Notes: a model not told the origin generated them from the letters alone. Positions 1-15,430 are shown, numbered from the stretch's first letter. The stretch is DNA of 64,000 nucleotides from Rhizodiscina lignyota (GCA_010015805.1 ML978127.1:1550001-1614000); one strand, 5' to 3'. A program made the numbers and translations.

Positions 1-229
1 AAAATTTCTAGGGAACGCGTACGGCCATACCCTTTCCCATACTGCTTACTTGACAGAAACATAAGTTGCCCAATCCAGCATCGTTCCACAGAATAGTGCG
101 GAGTAGGCAGCATGCGACATGTTCGTCAGTCCGGCAGACTTTGCGTAGGTGCGTCCAGCCTGAATTTCTATACAACATATCCTGTCTTTGAAACAGTGCA
201 ACAAAGTTGAAGTGTTCCGCCATCTGGTG

Positions 230-3248
<3,019 letters not shown>

Positions 3249-6200
3249 ATGTCCCGCGATCGATTCAAAAATGAGCCTATTGCCCTCGTGGGCATGGCAT
3301 GCCGATTCTCGGGATCTGCTACGAGCCCGGAGTCTCTCTGGGACATGCTTAGCAAGGGCTCTACTGGATGGACCAAGACTGCGAGCCATCGCTTCAATCT
3401 CAATGCCTTTCTGCATCCAAAAGCGGACAACAAGGGCACTGTAAGTTGGCAGCCCTGTCGTTACTATGCCAATGGACGTCTAACTTGCGACAGTTTAACG
3501 CAAAAGGATTCCACCTCCTCAAACAAGACCCGGCTGTGTTCGACAATGACTTCTTCGGCATCAGTGGCTTGGAGGCCAAGGCAATGGACCCTCAGCAACG
3601 GATGCTGCTAGAAGTTGCCTATGAGGCTTTCGAAAATGCAGGCCACTCTATGGAACAACTCAAGGGCTCGCAGACAGGAGTCTGGTGCTCGGTTTCCAAC
3701 GCAGACTACGAATCGATCCTTGCCCGAGACCCCGACATCTCTCCAAAGTAAATGGTTCACGGTCGTCCTCAAGTGATATAGCTAACAGGATTCAGCTACC
3801 GCATAACAGGGATAGGTAATGCAATTATGTCCAATCGCATATCCTACTTTTTCGATCTCCGAGGTCCGAGCATGACTATCGACACATTTTGCTCTAGTAC
3901 ACTAGTAGGACTTGACGCGGCTGTGAAGTCAATTCGAGCTGGTGTGGTCGACCGAGCTCTCGTCGGTGGATCAAATCTGTGTCTTGATTCGGAGCGAACC
4001 GCAGTCCTCTCTTCCATGGGGTGAGTAATTGACCTGCCACGGGATACAAAAACAATTGCTGATGCGACCCTTTCCAATAGTTTCATGTCACCTGATGGTC
4101 GCTGTTACGCCTTCGATCCACGCGCAAGCGGATACGGTCGCGGCGAAGGGGTTGCAGCAGTCATTCTTAAACCACTCAGTATCGCTTTAGCGGATGGCGA
4201 CTCGATTAGAGCTGTGATCAGGGGTACTGGTGTAAGTTCAGATGGTAGGACCAATGGCATTACTTTGCCCTCTTCTTGGGGCCAGAAGCAAGCTGTGCAA
4301 ATGGCCTATGAGGATGCCGGGCTAAGTCCACAAGACACATATTTTGTGGAAGCACATGGTACACATAAAGAGCGACCCCGTCTGTGGAAAAGTGTCGTGA
4401 TTGACTCTGCTTAGGGACCGGAACGAAAGCTGGTGATCGAACAGAGGCCACTGTGTGGATGGACACGTTTCTGCGAGGCCGACCGCAGGGTATACCGCTA
4501 GTCGTCGGCTCCGTCAAGGGAAACTTAGGCCACACTGAGCCAACCGCTGGTCTGGCGGGTCTTCTGAAAGCAGTTCTAATTTTGGAAAAGGGTGTGATTC
4601 CATCTACACCCACTCACAAATCCTTGAGTCCCGATGTTGCAGAGGTGCTTGGGAGTTCTCTCGTGCAGGTGAGTCCAAGGATCCCAATTCACGCACACAT
4701 GCCTGACAATACGCGGTTCAGATTCCAACCAAAAATTGCCCGTGGCCAGACGGTATCGTCAGACGTATTTCTCTCAATACGACCGGATACGGCGGCACAG
4801 ATGCACATGTTGTTATTGAACATTTGGATGAGACTCTCTCTAAGACGACAAATGGAATAAGGGACAGGATGATCAGCAATTGTCCTAGAATCTTCACAAT
4901 CTCTCATCGCCGGGCAGAAGCGCTTAAAGAAACAGCGCAAGGATTACACCGTTTCCTATCCCAGAAATGGGCTCCAAAACGCGCAAATTTGTTGAGTGAT
5001 TTAGCATTTACACTTTCTAGAAGGTCTCATTTGGACTACCGAATTTCTTTCGTGGCCTCGACACTGCCGGAAGTACAGGAAAGGCTCGACTCTATTGCCA
5101 AAGGCGTCAACCGCATAGACACCGCAGGATCGCAACCTGCCATATGTTTTGCATTCACTGGTATGCGGGATATATCTATTCAATCTACATGCACTGATGA
5201 GACATGCAGGTCAGGGCGCCCAGTGGCCGCGGATGGGATTGGACCTAATATCCCACTACCCCGTCTTTGCAGAGTCGATGCGTCGATCAGAGGCCGAATT
5301 TCTCGCTCTTGGTGCAGACTGGCGTCTTTTCGAGGAATTGAACAAGACGAAAGCCGAATCGTCCATCAAACAGGCCTGGCTCTCCCAACCGTGCTGCACC
5401 GCCATCCAGATTGCCCTTGTCGATCTTCTCGCGACCTGGGGCATACGACCTCAGGCCGTTTGTGGGCATTCGAGTGGAGAGATTGCTGCTGCATACGCTG
5501 CCGGTGTTTTGACTGCAAACGAAGCTCTGAAGGTTGCTTACTTTCGAGGCTTCCATGTCGAAGCTCTGATGAAATCGAGGCCAGACCTGAAGGGAGCTAT
5601 GCTTGCAGTCGGAATTTCTGCCGAGGACGCGCTGGAGTTTATCGAGAGCGGAGACAACGTCGTTGTGGCTTGTTACAACAGTCCCCAGAGTGCTACTCTA
5701 TCGGGCGATGCGGAGGATGTCCTTCGCGTGAAGGCCAAGTTGGATGATAGAGGCATCTTTGCTCGTAAACTGGAGGTTGACGGTGCATACCACTCCTTTC
5801 ACATGAAACCTGTGGAAACCAGCTACCATGCGGCACTGCAGGATATCCGGCCCAAACCTAGCAAAGATGGCGTGCACCTATACTCGTCTGTGACCGAGGA
5901 GAGGTTGGATGGCACAGAAATGGGAGCTTCGTACTGGACCACAAATCTGATCTCACCTGTGCGATTCTCACAAGCTCTGACAAAAGTATTGAAAATGCGG
6001 GACTCTTGGATCGATTCTGGTGTATCTGGGACAACCTTGGTAACAGAGATTGGCCCACACGCCGCCCTGAAAGGTCCTATCACACAGATTGTCAAAGCCG
6101 CTGCCGTTGGAGGTCCAACAATCTATCAGAATTCGCTGAAAAGAGACGAGGATGGCCCGACAAGCCTATTGGAGCTGGCAGGCCAGGCTCACGAGCGTGG

Positions 6201-9200
6201 TGCTGCAGTGTGCTTCTCGAAAATTAACGAACCAGACTTGGGCGCCCAAAAACCTCAGCTTCTCGTTGGGCTCCCGAAATATCCGTGGAATCGCGAGAAG
6301 TCACACTGGGCAGAGTCGCGTCGGAGTGCTGCATACCGGTACAGACCTTTGCCAAAACATGAGATTTTGGGCAGCCCGACCATGGACAGCATCGATACCG
6401 AGCCTTCCTGGAGAGTATATCTCCGCACGTCTTCAATTCCCTGGGTGACAGGGCACGTTCTCCAACAACAGGTCGTCCTCCCGGGTGCGACTTATTTGTC
6501 AATGATTGTCGAGGCGCTCAAAGTGCAATACATGAATCAAAAGCGTGGATGGAAAGATCTCGTAGTCCACTTCCGCGATGTACAGTTCGTTAGAGTGCTT
6601 CTTGTCCCGGATACGGAAGTAGGGATTGAAACGATCACATCGTTGAGACTACTGTCTGAGTCGTCTGCGGATTCTCCTGCTCCATGGTACGAATTCCGTG
6701 TGTTTACTATGACAGCAGAAGGCGGGACTTCCACCGAACACTGCCGTGGTACGGTTTCAGTCGGTTCGGCTCAGATTGCGGACGTGCTTCCAAGTCCCTA
6801 CGATCCACAAGTCCCCAGCGAATTATCGTCGGCAAGCCTCTACAGCGAGCTCGAGTCTCTTGGGGCCAAATATACTGGATATGCTGCCCAACTGAAGGCA
6901 ATTCGAGGTGGCCATGGCTTCGCCAAATGCGAATTCCATATCCCGAACACCAGTGCAGGCATGCCAGAGGAAACCGAGCAGCCATGTGTGGTGCATCCCT
7001 TGACGCTCGAGGCGGCTTTGCAAACGCCGTTTGCCGCACTGAAGTTGGACAACAAGCTAGAGACGATCTTCCTACTTCAAGGCATCGACGAGCTTTACAT
7101 CTCCACGGATATCCCATCTCAACCAGATACCGTATTGAGCACCGAGACAGAAGTGGAAGCCTTCGGTATTCTTAAGACAAAAGCACAAGTGACTGTCACA
7201 CATCCGGGCCAATCGCTTAACTCGGTTTACATCAGAGCGACCGGCGTCCGCTATGCTGGACTTGAGCAGGAAGACGACATTCCTGAAGGCCTGGAGAAAG
7301 AATCTCTCTGCCACTACGTCGATTGGGTCATCGACCCTTTCTATTCTAGCCCGGATTCGTTGGTCCAGTGGATTCAACAAACTGTCGGAAAAAGAGCGGC
7401 TACGACCACCAAGCCCGAGTCCATCATTGAGCAGTATTGCCAGGCCGCCATTAAGCACATGTCAATGGACTGCTCAGTGTATGATGGAAAGAACAAGAGT
7501 ATCCACGATCGTCTGGTGCGATGGAAAGAATCTTTAGAGACGAACACGACTCCCGACATGAGTCTCGCACTAGAAAAAAAGCTCCTGGCCCAAGGATCCC
7601 TTGGGAAATCGATTCTTGGGGTAATTACTGCTCTCAGTCAGCACGCCAACGGACAGGACAGCGACCTGCCGTCGTTGACTCAGGCCAACTTGATCTACCG
7701 GAGCCTGCACGAAGATGCTGCGGTCAAGCGGTCTCTCCATCATGTCGCTTCGTACCTTAAGATCTTGAGGCTAAAGAGACCAAACCTTCGCATCTTAGCC
7801 CTTGGAAACGAACTTGAGACTTTGAAATCTCTCGTCAATGATGTGGTATTTTCATCTAAGCCTGGCCAGGACCTAAGAGACGACGACTGCAGTTGCACCT
7901 ACGCCGAAATCGCCGCAGGCGACCAAGACAGCTCCTCCGAGTGTCTCAAACTGGACCTCATGCGACCACTTGAAGACCAAGACATAGAGCAAGGGCAGTT
8001 TGATGTCGTGCTTATACCGTCGTTCTTGAGCCATCTAGTTACAGACTTGTTGGTTGCATTACCTCGACTGCGGTCATTGCTTAGAGACGGAGGAGCAATG
8101 GTTTCAGTGGATGTCACCAAGCCCACAATCAAATGGGAAGTGATTTCGACCAGCCTCTTGATCCAAGACCGCGAACTCGTCAACTCTAAATTCATGGACG
8201 CAAAACAGTGGGAGGCGATAATGCATAAGTGTGGTTTCGGAGATCTGTCTGCAATACCGGATGTCGAGTCTGCAAAAGATCATGAAACGAGCGTGTTGAT
8301 CGCCCGCACATTTCGCAAGACGTCAATCATGAGCAAATCCGTCACTGTCATTGTACCTCAGGGATGTGAAGAACTCGTGGAACATCTCGCGTCAAAGATC
8401 AAAGCCAACGACATCAATGTAACCACATCCACTGTTGAAAAGGCTGTCCCAGACGATGGTACCTTCATTATTCTTTTGGATTTGTCGAAGCCCTTTTTGA
8501 AAGGCCAGACACCGACTGAGTGGCAAAAGCTACAAGAGATCATGACCCAAGCTAGCCGCGTATTGTGGGTCACCAACAAGGGCGCATTTGAAGCGTCCGA
8601 CCCTGCAATGAGTCTGTCCACTGGTTTCGCTCGAAGCCTGAGAGTCGAGTTTCCAGAATTACAGCTGGTCACGCTGGATATTGAGCTCGCCTCAACATCG
8701 GAAGCTGCGCAGAGTATCTATAACATTTATTCCACGCACCTCGAAAGCGATGTCTCCGCTTGGAAGGCGACAGAGAGGGAGTGGGAATTCGCACAGAGAG
8801 GCAATGCCGTTCTCGTCCAGCGTGCCTTCAGTCACTCTACCGGGAGTGGCTACATCGAAGATTGTACCTCATCCTACCACCCAAGACTGACTCCACTTGG
8901 TACAAAAAGTCGAGCCCTCGGCCTCAGAATACGCACAGCAGGTATGCTCGATTCCCTTCACTGGGCGGACATGGCGGCCCATAGCAAGATTGTGGGTCCT
9001 GAGGAGATCCGTGTGACGATGCAGAACTTTTCTATCAACCCCCTGGATCTGAGCACTATCAAAGGCGATTCCACAAGAGGGTCAACTCTTCTCACCGAAG
9101 GTGTGGGCGTGGTTATGGAAATCGGCTCACAAGTGAAGGATTTCTCCGTTGGGGATACTGTTTATGCTTTTGAGCCAACAGGACTAGCGATCAACAGCAA

Positions 9201-11117
9201 TATCCGGACCCAGAAAGCTGTCAAGATCCCGCAGGGAGTCAACATTACAGAAGCCGTTACTGTACCGCTTGTATATGGAACGGCCCTGTTTTGCCTTCGA
9301 CACATTGCACACATGCAATCTGATGAAACGATATTGATTCATTCCGCGGCCACCTCTGTTGGCCAAGCAGCAATTGCACTGGCAAGATATGTTGGAGCAG
9401 GCGACATCTTGGTCACAGCAAACACAGTTGATGAGCGGGAGTTCCTGGAGAAGCAATGGGGGATCCCTACTGCGAAAATCTTCCTTGCAGCAGATTTTGA
9501 GAATGCACCCGAAATCGTCAAGAGGACCCATGTTCGTGGTGTCGACATTCTGCTCAATTGTACGCTTACCCCGGCCCTTAGCGACATCTGTTCCATCTTG
9601 GCCGTTTTTGGCCGCTTGGTTGATGTTGGCCTGCAAGAGACGCGTCGCACTGCAAGACTGGAGACCAAGGCGCTGGCGAAGAATGCCTCCTACACAGTAG
9701 CGGACATGGCCCTTCTGGCAGAAGCAAAACCAGCACTTTTGAGAGAAGTCTTCACCCGCGCTCTCGATCTTGTCGCAGACTCCAAAGTCCAGCTTTTGCC
9801 GAAGATTATGACCTACCCCCTCAACGCAGCCAAAGAAGCTTTTGAGCTTTCACGGCCAGGGCAGAAAGTTTTGGAAGTTGTCGCAGGCATGTCCTTGATG
9901 ACTCAACCATCACGACCTGCGCAGGCCAAACTCAGACACGACGCCTCGTATCTCGTTGTTGGTGGCACTGGTGGCATTGGAAGAGTTATTACTCGTTATC
10001 TGGTTCAGTTGGGCGCCACACGTATCATCACGCTTTCACCATCTGGGAACGACAAGGCTGAGACTAGACAGCTTGCTGGAGAGTTGTCTCGGCAAGGTGT
10101 TGAGCTCGAAAATGTTAAAGGAACAGCAGCTGACGTCGACACACTCAAAAGAATTGCGCAAGACAACGGAGCACGGCCTGTACGTGGTGTAATTCACGCA
10201 GGAGCTGTCTTCGAGGTAGGTCTTATCTCGTCTCTGCTGCGATATGTAGGACGATGCTAACGATTGCACAGGATGGGCCCTTCGAAAGGATCACATACGA
10301 ACAGTGGAAGCGTGGGACCGGACCGAAGGTAGAAGGCACCATTAATCTTCACGAGGTTTTCGGCACATCTGTCGAATTTTTCACCTTGCTGAGCAGTGTT
10401 GTCGGTGTGCATGGAACATACGGACAGATCGCGTATATCACTGGAAACGCGTTTCAAGACGCGTTTGCGCGATCCTGCGCTACCCGTGGACTCCCCGCAC
10501 GATCACTCGACCTGAGCATGGTGGCTGGTGAGGGCCAGGGAGCTCAAGCAGACTCGGTTGCTTTCTTGCAACGCCACGGCTTACGTAAGGTCGATTTGGA
10601 AACTGTTACAGCCGCCATCAGCTTCACAATCAATCATCCAATCGCCCCTACCCCTGCCGAAGGGCAGATACTCGTTGGTTTGAGGCAGGAACATCCTGAT
10701 TCGGGGTCGAAGGTCGCGGCTTTGCAGCGCCCGGACGCGCGCTTTTCTCATATCTGGTTCAAACCTATTGGCAGCAGTACAAGCGCTGTGAAGCCAGGCG
10801 AATTTGACGTTCAAGCCTCGCTTCGAGAAGCGACAACAGCCGAGGGAGCGACGCAGGCAGCATTCAATGGCCTGAGCGGGCTTGTATCAGAGCTATTGGA
10901 TGTGGAACAGTCCTCGTTGCTTCCGGAGCGGAATGTGATCAGTTATGGGTTGGATTCGCTCACTGCCATGGAGCTGAGAAAGTACGTGCAGACGACGTTG
11001 GCAAGTGCAGTGCAGATGTTGGAGATTATGAATCCCATGTCACTCATGGAGTTTGCGAAATTGGTCGCAAGCCGGTCTGCGCTCGTCAATAGTGATTTAT
11101 TCCCAAAGGAAAAGTAG
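3249..11117 (+). CDS. Highly reducing type I polyketide synthase
   Basis: Iterative PKS of 2497 residues. Exons: 3249-3440, 3494-3747, 3796-4020, 4081-4358, 4415-4668, 4722-5160, 5210-10215 and 10272-11117; the total is 7494 nt and the frame closes. Domain order is KS, AT, DH, MT-like region, ER, KR, ACP. KS triad: Cys181 (DTFCSS), His316 (EAHGTGT) and His356 (NLGHTE). AT nucleophile Ser635 lies in GHSSGE. DH keeps His963, but the usual catalytic Asp is Glu1148 (HPLTLEAALQ). The MT-like region near 1410 lacks the glycine-rich SAM motif. The ER nucleotide loop near 1926 reads HSAATSVGQ rather than the usual GGVG. The KR has GGTGGIG near 2132 and Tyr2271. ACP Ser2445 is in GLDSL. No thioesterase, reductase or condensation domain follows the ACP, so release needs another protein. 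The product is unknown. Confidence 0.95.
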
Positions 11118-11376
11118 ATATCGAGGCGGAGATATATACAACCCTTTGTAAAATTCAGAACATTCTTGTCTGTCTGTACACATGGTTTCAAATCTCCACG
11201 CAAAGCCGGGTTCCATTCTTGCCTGCGGTCAGAGAGAGAATGGCAATGGACGATACGGAGATGACTCGTCATCATCGCCTCTGCCTTTTGCTGTGGCTCC
11301 TGCCTTTTGCTGTGGCTCTCACCACACATTGTGCGCTACTCGCGGTGAATCTTTCTCTCCGAGCAACCTTACATAG

Positions 11377-11383
11377 ATATATA
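11377..11383 (+). promoter_or_regulatory. TATA-like element of the acyltransferase gene
   Basis: ATATATA about 65 bp upstream of the ATG at 11447, followed by a C/T-rich leader. Its position favours 11447 over the in-frame ATG at 11219, which would place the TATA element inside the coding region. Confidence 0.5.
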
Positions 11384-11446
11384 GGTCGATTCGCACATCT
11401 CTCTCGTCAGTCCCAGCAGTCCCCTTCACTCACAAACGAATCAACC

Positions 11447-12859
11447 ATGAAATCCAAGAAAACATTGGTGCGTCCGAACGACCCGTCTTTAGGGGATCCC
11501 GACGACTTGTCCCCCTTGGATCAATACATGATACGTATCATAATTCCAATCATGTGTACGTTCAAAATCGAGCGCGACGACCTCCGCCCTACTATTATCC
11601 AGAATTTGAAAACTGGATTGGCGCGTACTATCGACGAAATTCCATTTATTGCATCTGTGATAGTTCCAGATGACGAGGAACGCGGTACCATGAAGTTGCA
11701 TTTCGACGAGGAAGCGACAGGAGTCTGGTTTCATGAGCAAGAGTGTTTGGATTATTCGTACGAAGAACTGGAGAAGCGGAGATTTTCGCCCAGGTGCTTT
11801 CCTGTGACGACTTTTGTGGCCGAGCCGAGAGGGCACTCTGAGAAATGTCCTGTTCTAACCGTTCAGGCAACATTCATCAAAGGCGGCTTGGTTGTCACCT
11901 ACAACGGACATCACGGTGTCATGGACGCCCAGTCACTCGGTACCTTCGCGGCCCTCTGGTCAAGGAACGTACTTGCCGTGTCCGAAGGCTACATGATACC
12001 TCCGAGCGAGCAATTCAAGTCCGAGGACCTCGACCGCACCGATTTCGCCATGGCATCTAGCTCGCGTAGCTTTTCTGATTTCCATACATATCAGCCAGGC
12101 AAAGAAACTCACAACACCGTGGAACGGGACAAGATTCTACGCCTCAGCTCCGCTGGAGAGCATTTGAAGCTTCACGAGCTGGTTCCTATCTCCCACTGGT
12201 TCATGACCAAGGAGAAACTCGACCAGCTGAATCAAAGCGTCCGAGATGCCTTCCCTAGCGAACGAGGCGTCACCGAGGCCGCACTACTGAGCGCACTTAT
12301 CTGGAAGTCAGTCGCTCAGGCCCGTAACCTGAGTGAGAGAGAAATTGATGGGTGTTCCATGTTTACCTCTACGAACATCCGTCGCATGCTTGATCCTCAG
12401 CTGGCACTCACGTACCCTGGCAATGCAATTGCCCTTGCGCGAGCCGACGCATCAACCAAGGAGCTTTATTCTGACGATGAGCTGAGAACGCTCTATAGAC
12501 TGGCCAAGAAGGTGTCTGAGTCGATTGATGAATGGACTGCGGATGAACTTTATGACTTGATGGGTGTAGTTCAAGAGGCTGACGACGTGGTCAATACAAT
12601 GTATCCAAATCTAGACCACGGTTTTTATTGTAGTCAACCGGCTCGGTTTGGCAACCTTGTAGGCGGGTCGCAATGGGGCAATGAGATGGGGGCCATCAGG
12701 GCTTTTCGATTTGCATTTCCGCCACCAGTGGATGGGTTCGGATGCCCGTTGCCGGCTGTGGGAGGTGGCATGGATATCATGATATGGATCAACGAGGAAG
12801 TGCAGACAAAGCTTAGGACTTTGCGGTCGTGGATCAAATGGGTAGAGGAGATCGAGTAA
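11447..12859 (+). CDS. HxxxD-motif acyltransferase (BAHD/trichothecene O-acetyltransferase-like)
   Basis: Intronless, 470 residues from the ATG at 11447, which has a good context (CAACCATGA) and a TATA element upstream. An in-frame ATG at 11219 would add 76 residues with a hydrophobic stretch, and is disfavoured. The catalytic motif HHGVMD spans residues 155-160, with His156 the expected general base and Asp160 structural. The usual C-terminal DFGWG motif is not recognisable; the nearest match is GGSQWGNEMG. Family members transfer acetyl or longer acyl groups from CoA to an alcohol or amine. It begins 330 bp after the PKS on the same strand, so it probably acylates the polyketide. The acyl donor and acceptor are unknown. 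Confidence 0.85.
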   Translation: MKSKKTLVRPNDPSLGDPDDLSPLDQYMIRIIIPIMCTFKIERDDLRPTIIQNLKTGLARTIDEIPFIASVIVPDDEERGTMKLHFDEEATGVWFHEQECLDYSYEELEKRRFSPRCFPVTTFVAEPRGHSEKCPVLTVQATFIKGGLVVTYNGHHGVMDAQSLGTFAALWSRNVLAVSEGYMIPPSEQFKSEDLDRTDFAMASSSRSFSDFHTYQPGKETHNTVERDKILRLSSAGEHLKLHELVPISHWFMTKEKLDQLNQSVRDAFPSERGVTEAALLSALIWKSVAQARNLSEREIDGCSMFTSTNIRRMLDPQLALTYPGNAIALARADASTKELYSDDELRTLYRLAKKVSESIDEWTADELYDLMGVVQEADDVVNTMYPNLDHGFYCSQPARFGNLVGGSQWGNEMGAIRAFRFAFPPPVDGFGCPLPAVGGGMDIMIWINEEVQTKLRTLRSWIKWVEEIE

Positions 12860-13441
12860 AGTCTGATGTCGAGCGTTAGCTAGAATCTGGTATCGACACG
12901 TCTTATACACTTGCGAACATGTCCTAAACATGCCTTAAACAAGCAGATATAGCACAAGGGCTTGGACTTCTTCGTTTCAAGCTGAAGAGTCACTTGTGGT
13001 TATAAAACACGGATGCAAGACAATGTCGAACAAATCTGACATATCATAGTCCCGTGGCTGCTCGAGAACAAATCGAATAGCACTTGTGGCTACGTAGTCT
13101 AAGAAGGGGAATTTTGGAAGCCGAGTGAAGCAATTTTGTTCAGCCCTGTCAACGAGCGAGTTAGATTTGAAGAATTGCTTGCTCGCTCGCTGCAAATCGA
13201 GTCATAGTGGTTGGCCCGCTCGCTCAAACGAGTCAAATTAAGTAGAGTCTATATATATTAGTCAGAAGCCATATCTACACCTCATTCCGACCTCACTCCT
13301 AACCCGGCTAACGAGTGAGCGCAAATCGAGTTACCAGGCGTAGCTCGTTTGTCAGACGAGTGAGGATCTCTTCACATGATAAGTGAGTCAAATCTGTAAA
13401 GTAGCCTCGCTCGACTCGGTGGTTAACAGGTCTGGTTTTGT
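12860..13441. repeat. Intergenic region with scattered degenerate repeats
   Basis: This region between the 3' ends of the acyltransferase and exporter genes has repeated short words, mainly CAAATCGAGT, GCTCGCTCG and AACGAG(T/C), between about 13140 and 13420, in direct and inverted orientation. It may be a decayed repeat. A 72-codon open frame on the minus strand (12977-13195) is not supported as a gene. Confidence 0.4.
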
Positions 13442-15241
13442 TTACGGAGCGAACTTGGATCTTGCCCGTAACGAGGCACCGTAAAACCATAGGGCGAAAA
13501 TACCAGCGATGCAACCAACAGTCAACCCTCCCAGCAGAGTGACGCCTCTGGCTACTCCGAGATTGTCGTATAAGGGTTGGGAGCAATGGACGATGGCAGC
13601 AGCAAGTACTGATCGAGCGACGGTATTTCCAGCGAATAAAGATGCTGCGTACTTCGGATATCCGAGAGGAAGGTAAAGGAAAATGGGCTGCATAATCAGG
13701 AAGATGCCGCCACTTAATATCGCTAATCCAATGGCGGATACGATCCAGTGAATATCAGGAGTTGCTGTCCACGCGAAGAGGAAAAGTCCTATGGGAAGCA
13801 TGAACGATGCGAAGAGCGCGGGAATTAGGCGGCGTTCCGGGGGCCCAAGGTTTCCAACACGCGCGGCGGGCTCCCATGTAAAGCGAATCCAGGTTAGGTA
13901 CATTACCCAACACAAAAAAATTCCAACGGAGATGGGCAGATAGAGGAGACCTTGCGCTCCGAGCGAAAATCCATATCCGTCTCCGTAAACTAGAGGGAAA
14001 CACTCGAAAAATGAGTAGTAGATCCCGTAGATTAGAGCAACGTAAATTGCTGTGAATCCAATGGAGGGGTCGAGGATCATAGTCTGTATTGGCCGACAGA
14101 GAGCTTCGAAGACGACCTCTCGAGGTTGAAGCTTGGATTGGTCGATTTCGCCCTGGCTCCTGAAGCAAGACTGGCCAGTGCGTGCACGCAATCGTTGGGC
14201 GCGTCGAAGCAGAATAGTTGAAGATGATGTTTCGGGAACGAGAAAGAAGAAAGCTATAAGGAGTGGACCACTAAGCCATAGCAACTCCCAGGAAGACCAT
14301 CGCCAACTAGTGGCCGGCACGCTATAGCCAGAAAGCAAAGGACCGACAGCCGGACCGCTTGTGGCGACGAGAGCCCAGGTCGCTAATGCGTATGGAAGCT
14401 TAGCGAAGGCAAACATGTCGGCTAAAGACGCTGGACCAGTAGCGAGGCAAGGGCTTCCAAAGAATCCCAGGAGAAATCGTAGGACAACCAAGCCCGGAAA
14501 ATCGTTTACTAGCGCCGTAGGAACGAGGAGAATGACGAATATCGTAAAGGAGATAATGTACAGCGGGCCCCGACCAACGGAAGGAATCTCAGTGAGAGGC
14601 GACCAGAGCAAAGGACCGATCCCGTAGGCCAGGACATACATAGAGAGATTGAGAGAAACAACCTGTTGAGAAACACCGAACTGGCGAATCACGCCGCCGT
14701 AGCTTCCAGTAAAGATTGAGGAGCCGAGATAGAACGCAAAGGTGTAGGTGATCACGATCACTGCTGGCACCGATTTTTGACCAGACGTCCAATTCTGTGG
14801 ATTTGCAGGATCGTTAGGACCGTACCAGTTGACGATTATAGTGCCGTCGTCTAACACTTTGGGCTCGAATGAGTCGTCATGATGTGCTTTCTCGTCGAAT
14901 GTCGCGGAGCCCTCCTCGTCTGGTAGGGTAGGATCCGAATGAGTGCCGTTGTTCTCACTAACGATCTCAATTACGCTGGTGTCGCCGCTACTTGAGTTTG
15001 GGTGACCAAGTGTACCGCCTAGCATAAGGCCGGTAGGAACAGAAGGGTCCTTGAGAACGTTATTCTGCGAGCTGGCAGGCAAAGATCTATCTTTTGAGCG
15101 TAACTCAGCTGCTTCGAGGAGCTTGATGTAGGAGTCTTGCAGCCGAAAATCTCGTTGCTCTTCTGGGTATCGCAGAACTTGATTTCGCGTAACCAAGCGG
15201 ACGAATTGTCCAAAGCTCGTGTCGCGGATGAATTTGGACAT
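13442..15241 (-). CDS. MFS exporter, DHA1 drug:H+ antiporter type
   Basis: Intronless, 599 residues. A long hydrophilic N-terminus of about 170 residues ends in N-W-Y-G-P-N-D-P-A-N-P-Q-N-W, typical of fungal DHA1 multidrug transporters. About 12 hydrophobic segments follow. The antiporter motif C-like stretch GPAVGPLLSG supports an efflux role. A hydrophilic central loop (around residues 335-370) separates the two six-helix halves. It is probably in the plasma membrane and exports the cluster product or gives self-protection. Its 5' end faces the condensation-enoyl reductase gene across a 720-bp shared promoter, consistent with co-regulation. The substrate is unknown. Confidence 0.9.
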   Translation of the reverse strand: MSKFIRDTSFGQFVRLVTRNQVLRYPEEQRDFRLQDSYIKLLEAAELRSKDRSLPASSQNNVLKDPSVPTGLMLGGTLGHPNSSSGDTSVIEIVSENNGTHSDPTLPDEEGSATFDEKAHHDDSFEPKVLDDGTIIVNWYGPNDPANPQNWTSGQKSVPAVIVITYTFAFYLGSSIFTGSYGGVIRQFGVSQQVVSLNLSMYVLAYGIGPLLWSPLTEIPSVGRGPLYIISFTIFVILLVPTALVNDFPGLVVLRFLLGFFGSPCLATGPASLADMFAFAKLPYALATWALVATSGPAVGPLLSGYSVPATSWRWSSWELLWLSGPLLIAFFFLVPETSSSTILLRRAQRLRARTGQSCFRSQGEIDQSKLQPREVVFEALCRPIQTMILDPSIGFTAIYVALIYGIYYSFFECFPLVYGDGYGFSLGAQGLLYLPISVGIFLCWVMYLTWIRFTWEPAARVGNLGPPERRLIPALFASFMLPIGLFLFAWTATPDIHWIVSAIGLAILSGGIFLIMQPIFLYLPLGYPKYAASLFAGNTVARSVLAAAIVHCSQPLYDNLGVARGVTLLGGLTVGCIAGIFALWFYGASLRARSKFAP

Positions 15242-15364
15242 GATTCGGCGACAGTGATAAGTTCCGATCGTAATGAATGAGTGACGAGCAGTTAGGAGCG
15301 GGACAAACAGGAGTGCGAAGGCGTAGAGTAGATTAAGAAGAGGGAAGCTTCATGTAGCTCAGTC

Positions 15365-15396
15365 CTGGTCCTGACAGGGGAACCTGTCAGGACCAG
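15365..15396. promoter_or_regulatory. Perfect 14-bp inverted repeat in shared promoter
   Basis: CTGGTCCTGACAGG at 15365-15378 and its exact reverse complement at 15383-15396 flank a 4-bp spacer (GGAA). It lies about 125 bp upstream of the exporter start. It could be a dimeric regulator site, a stem-loop in a transcript, or a terminal remnant of another element. Confidence 0.6.
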
Positions 15397-15430
15397 CCGT
15401 TGTTGACCTTGTTCTGGTGGTGTGCTTATG

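Noticed and set aside
11219-11446. N-terminal 76-residue extension of the acyltransferase
   Set aside because: A TATA element and C/T-rich leader lie inside it, and the family begins close to the ATG at 11447.
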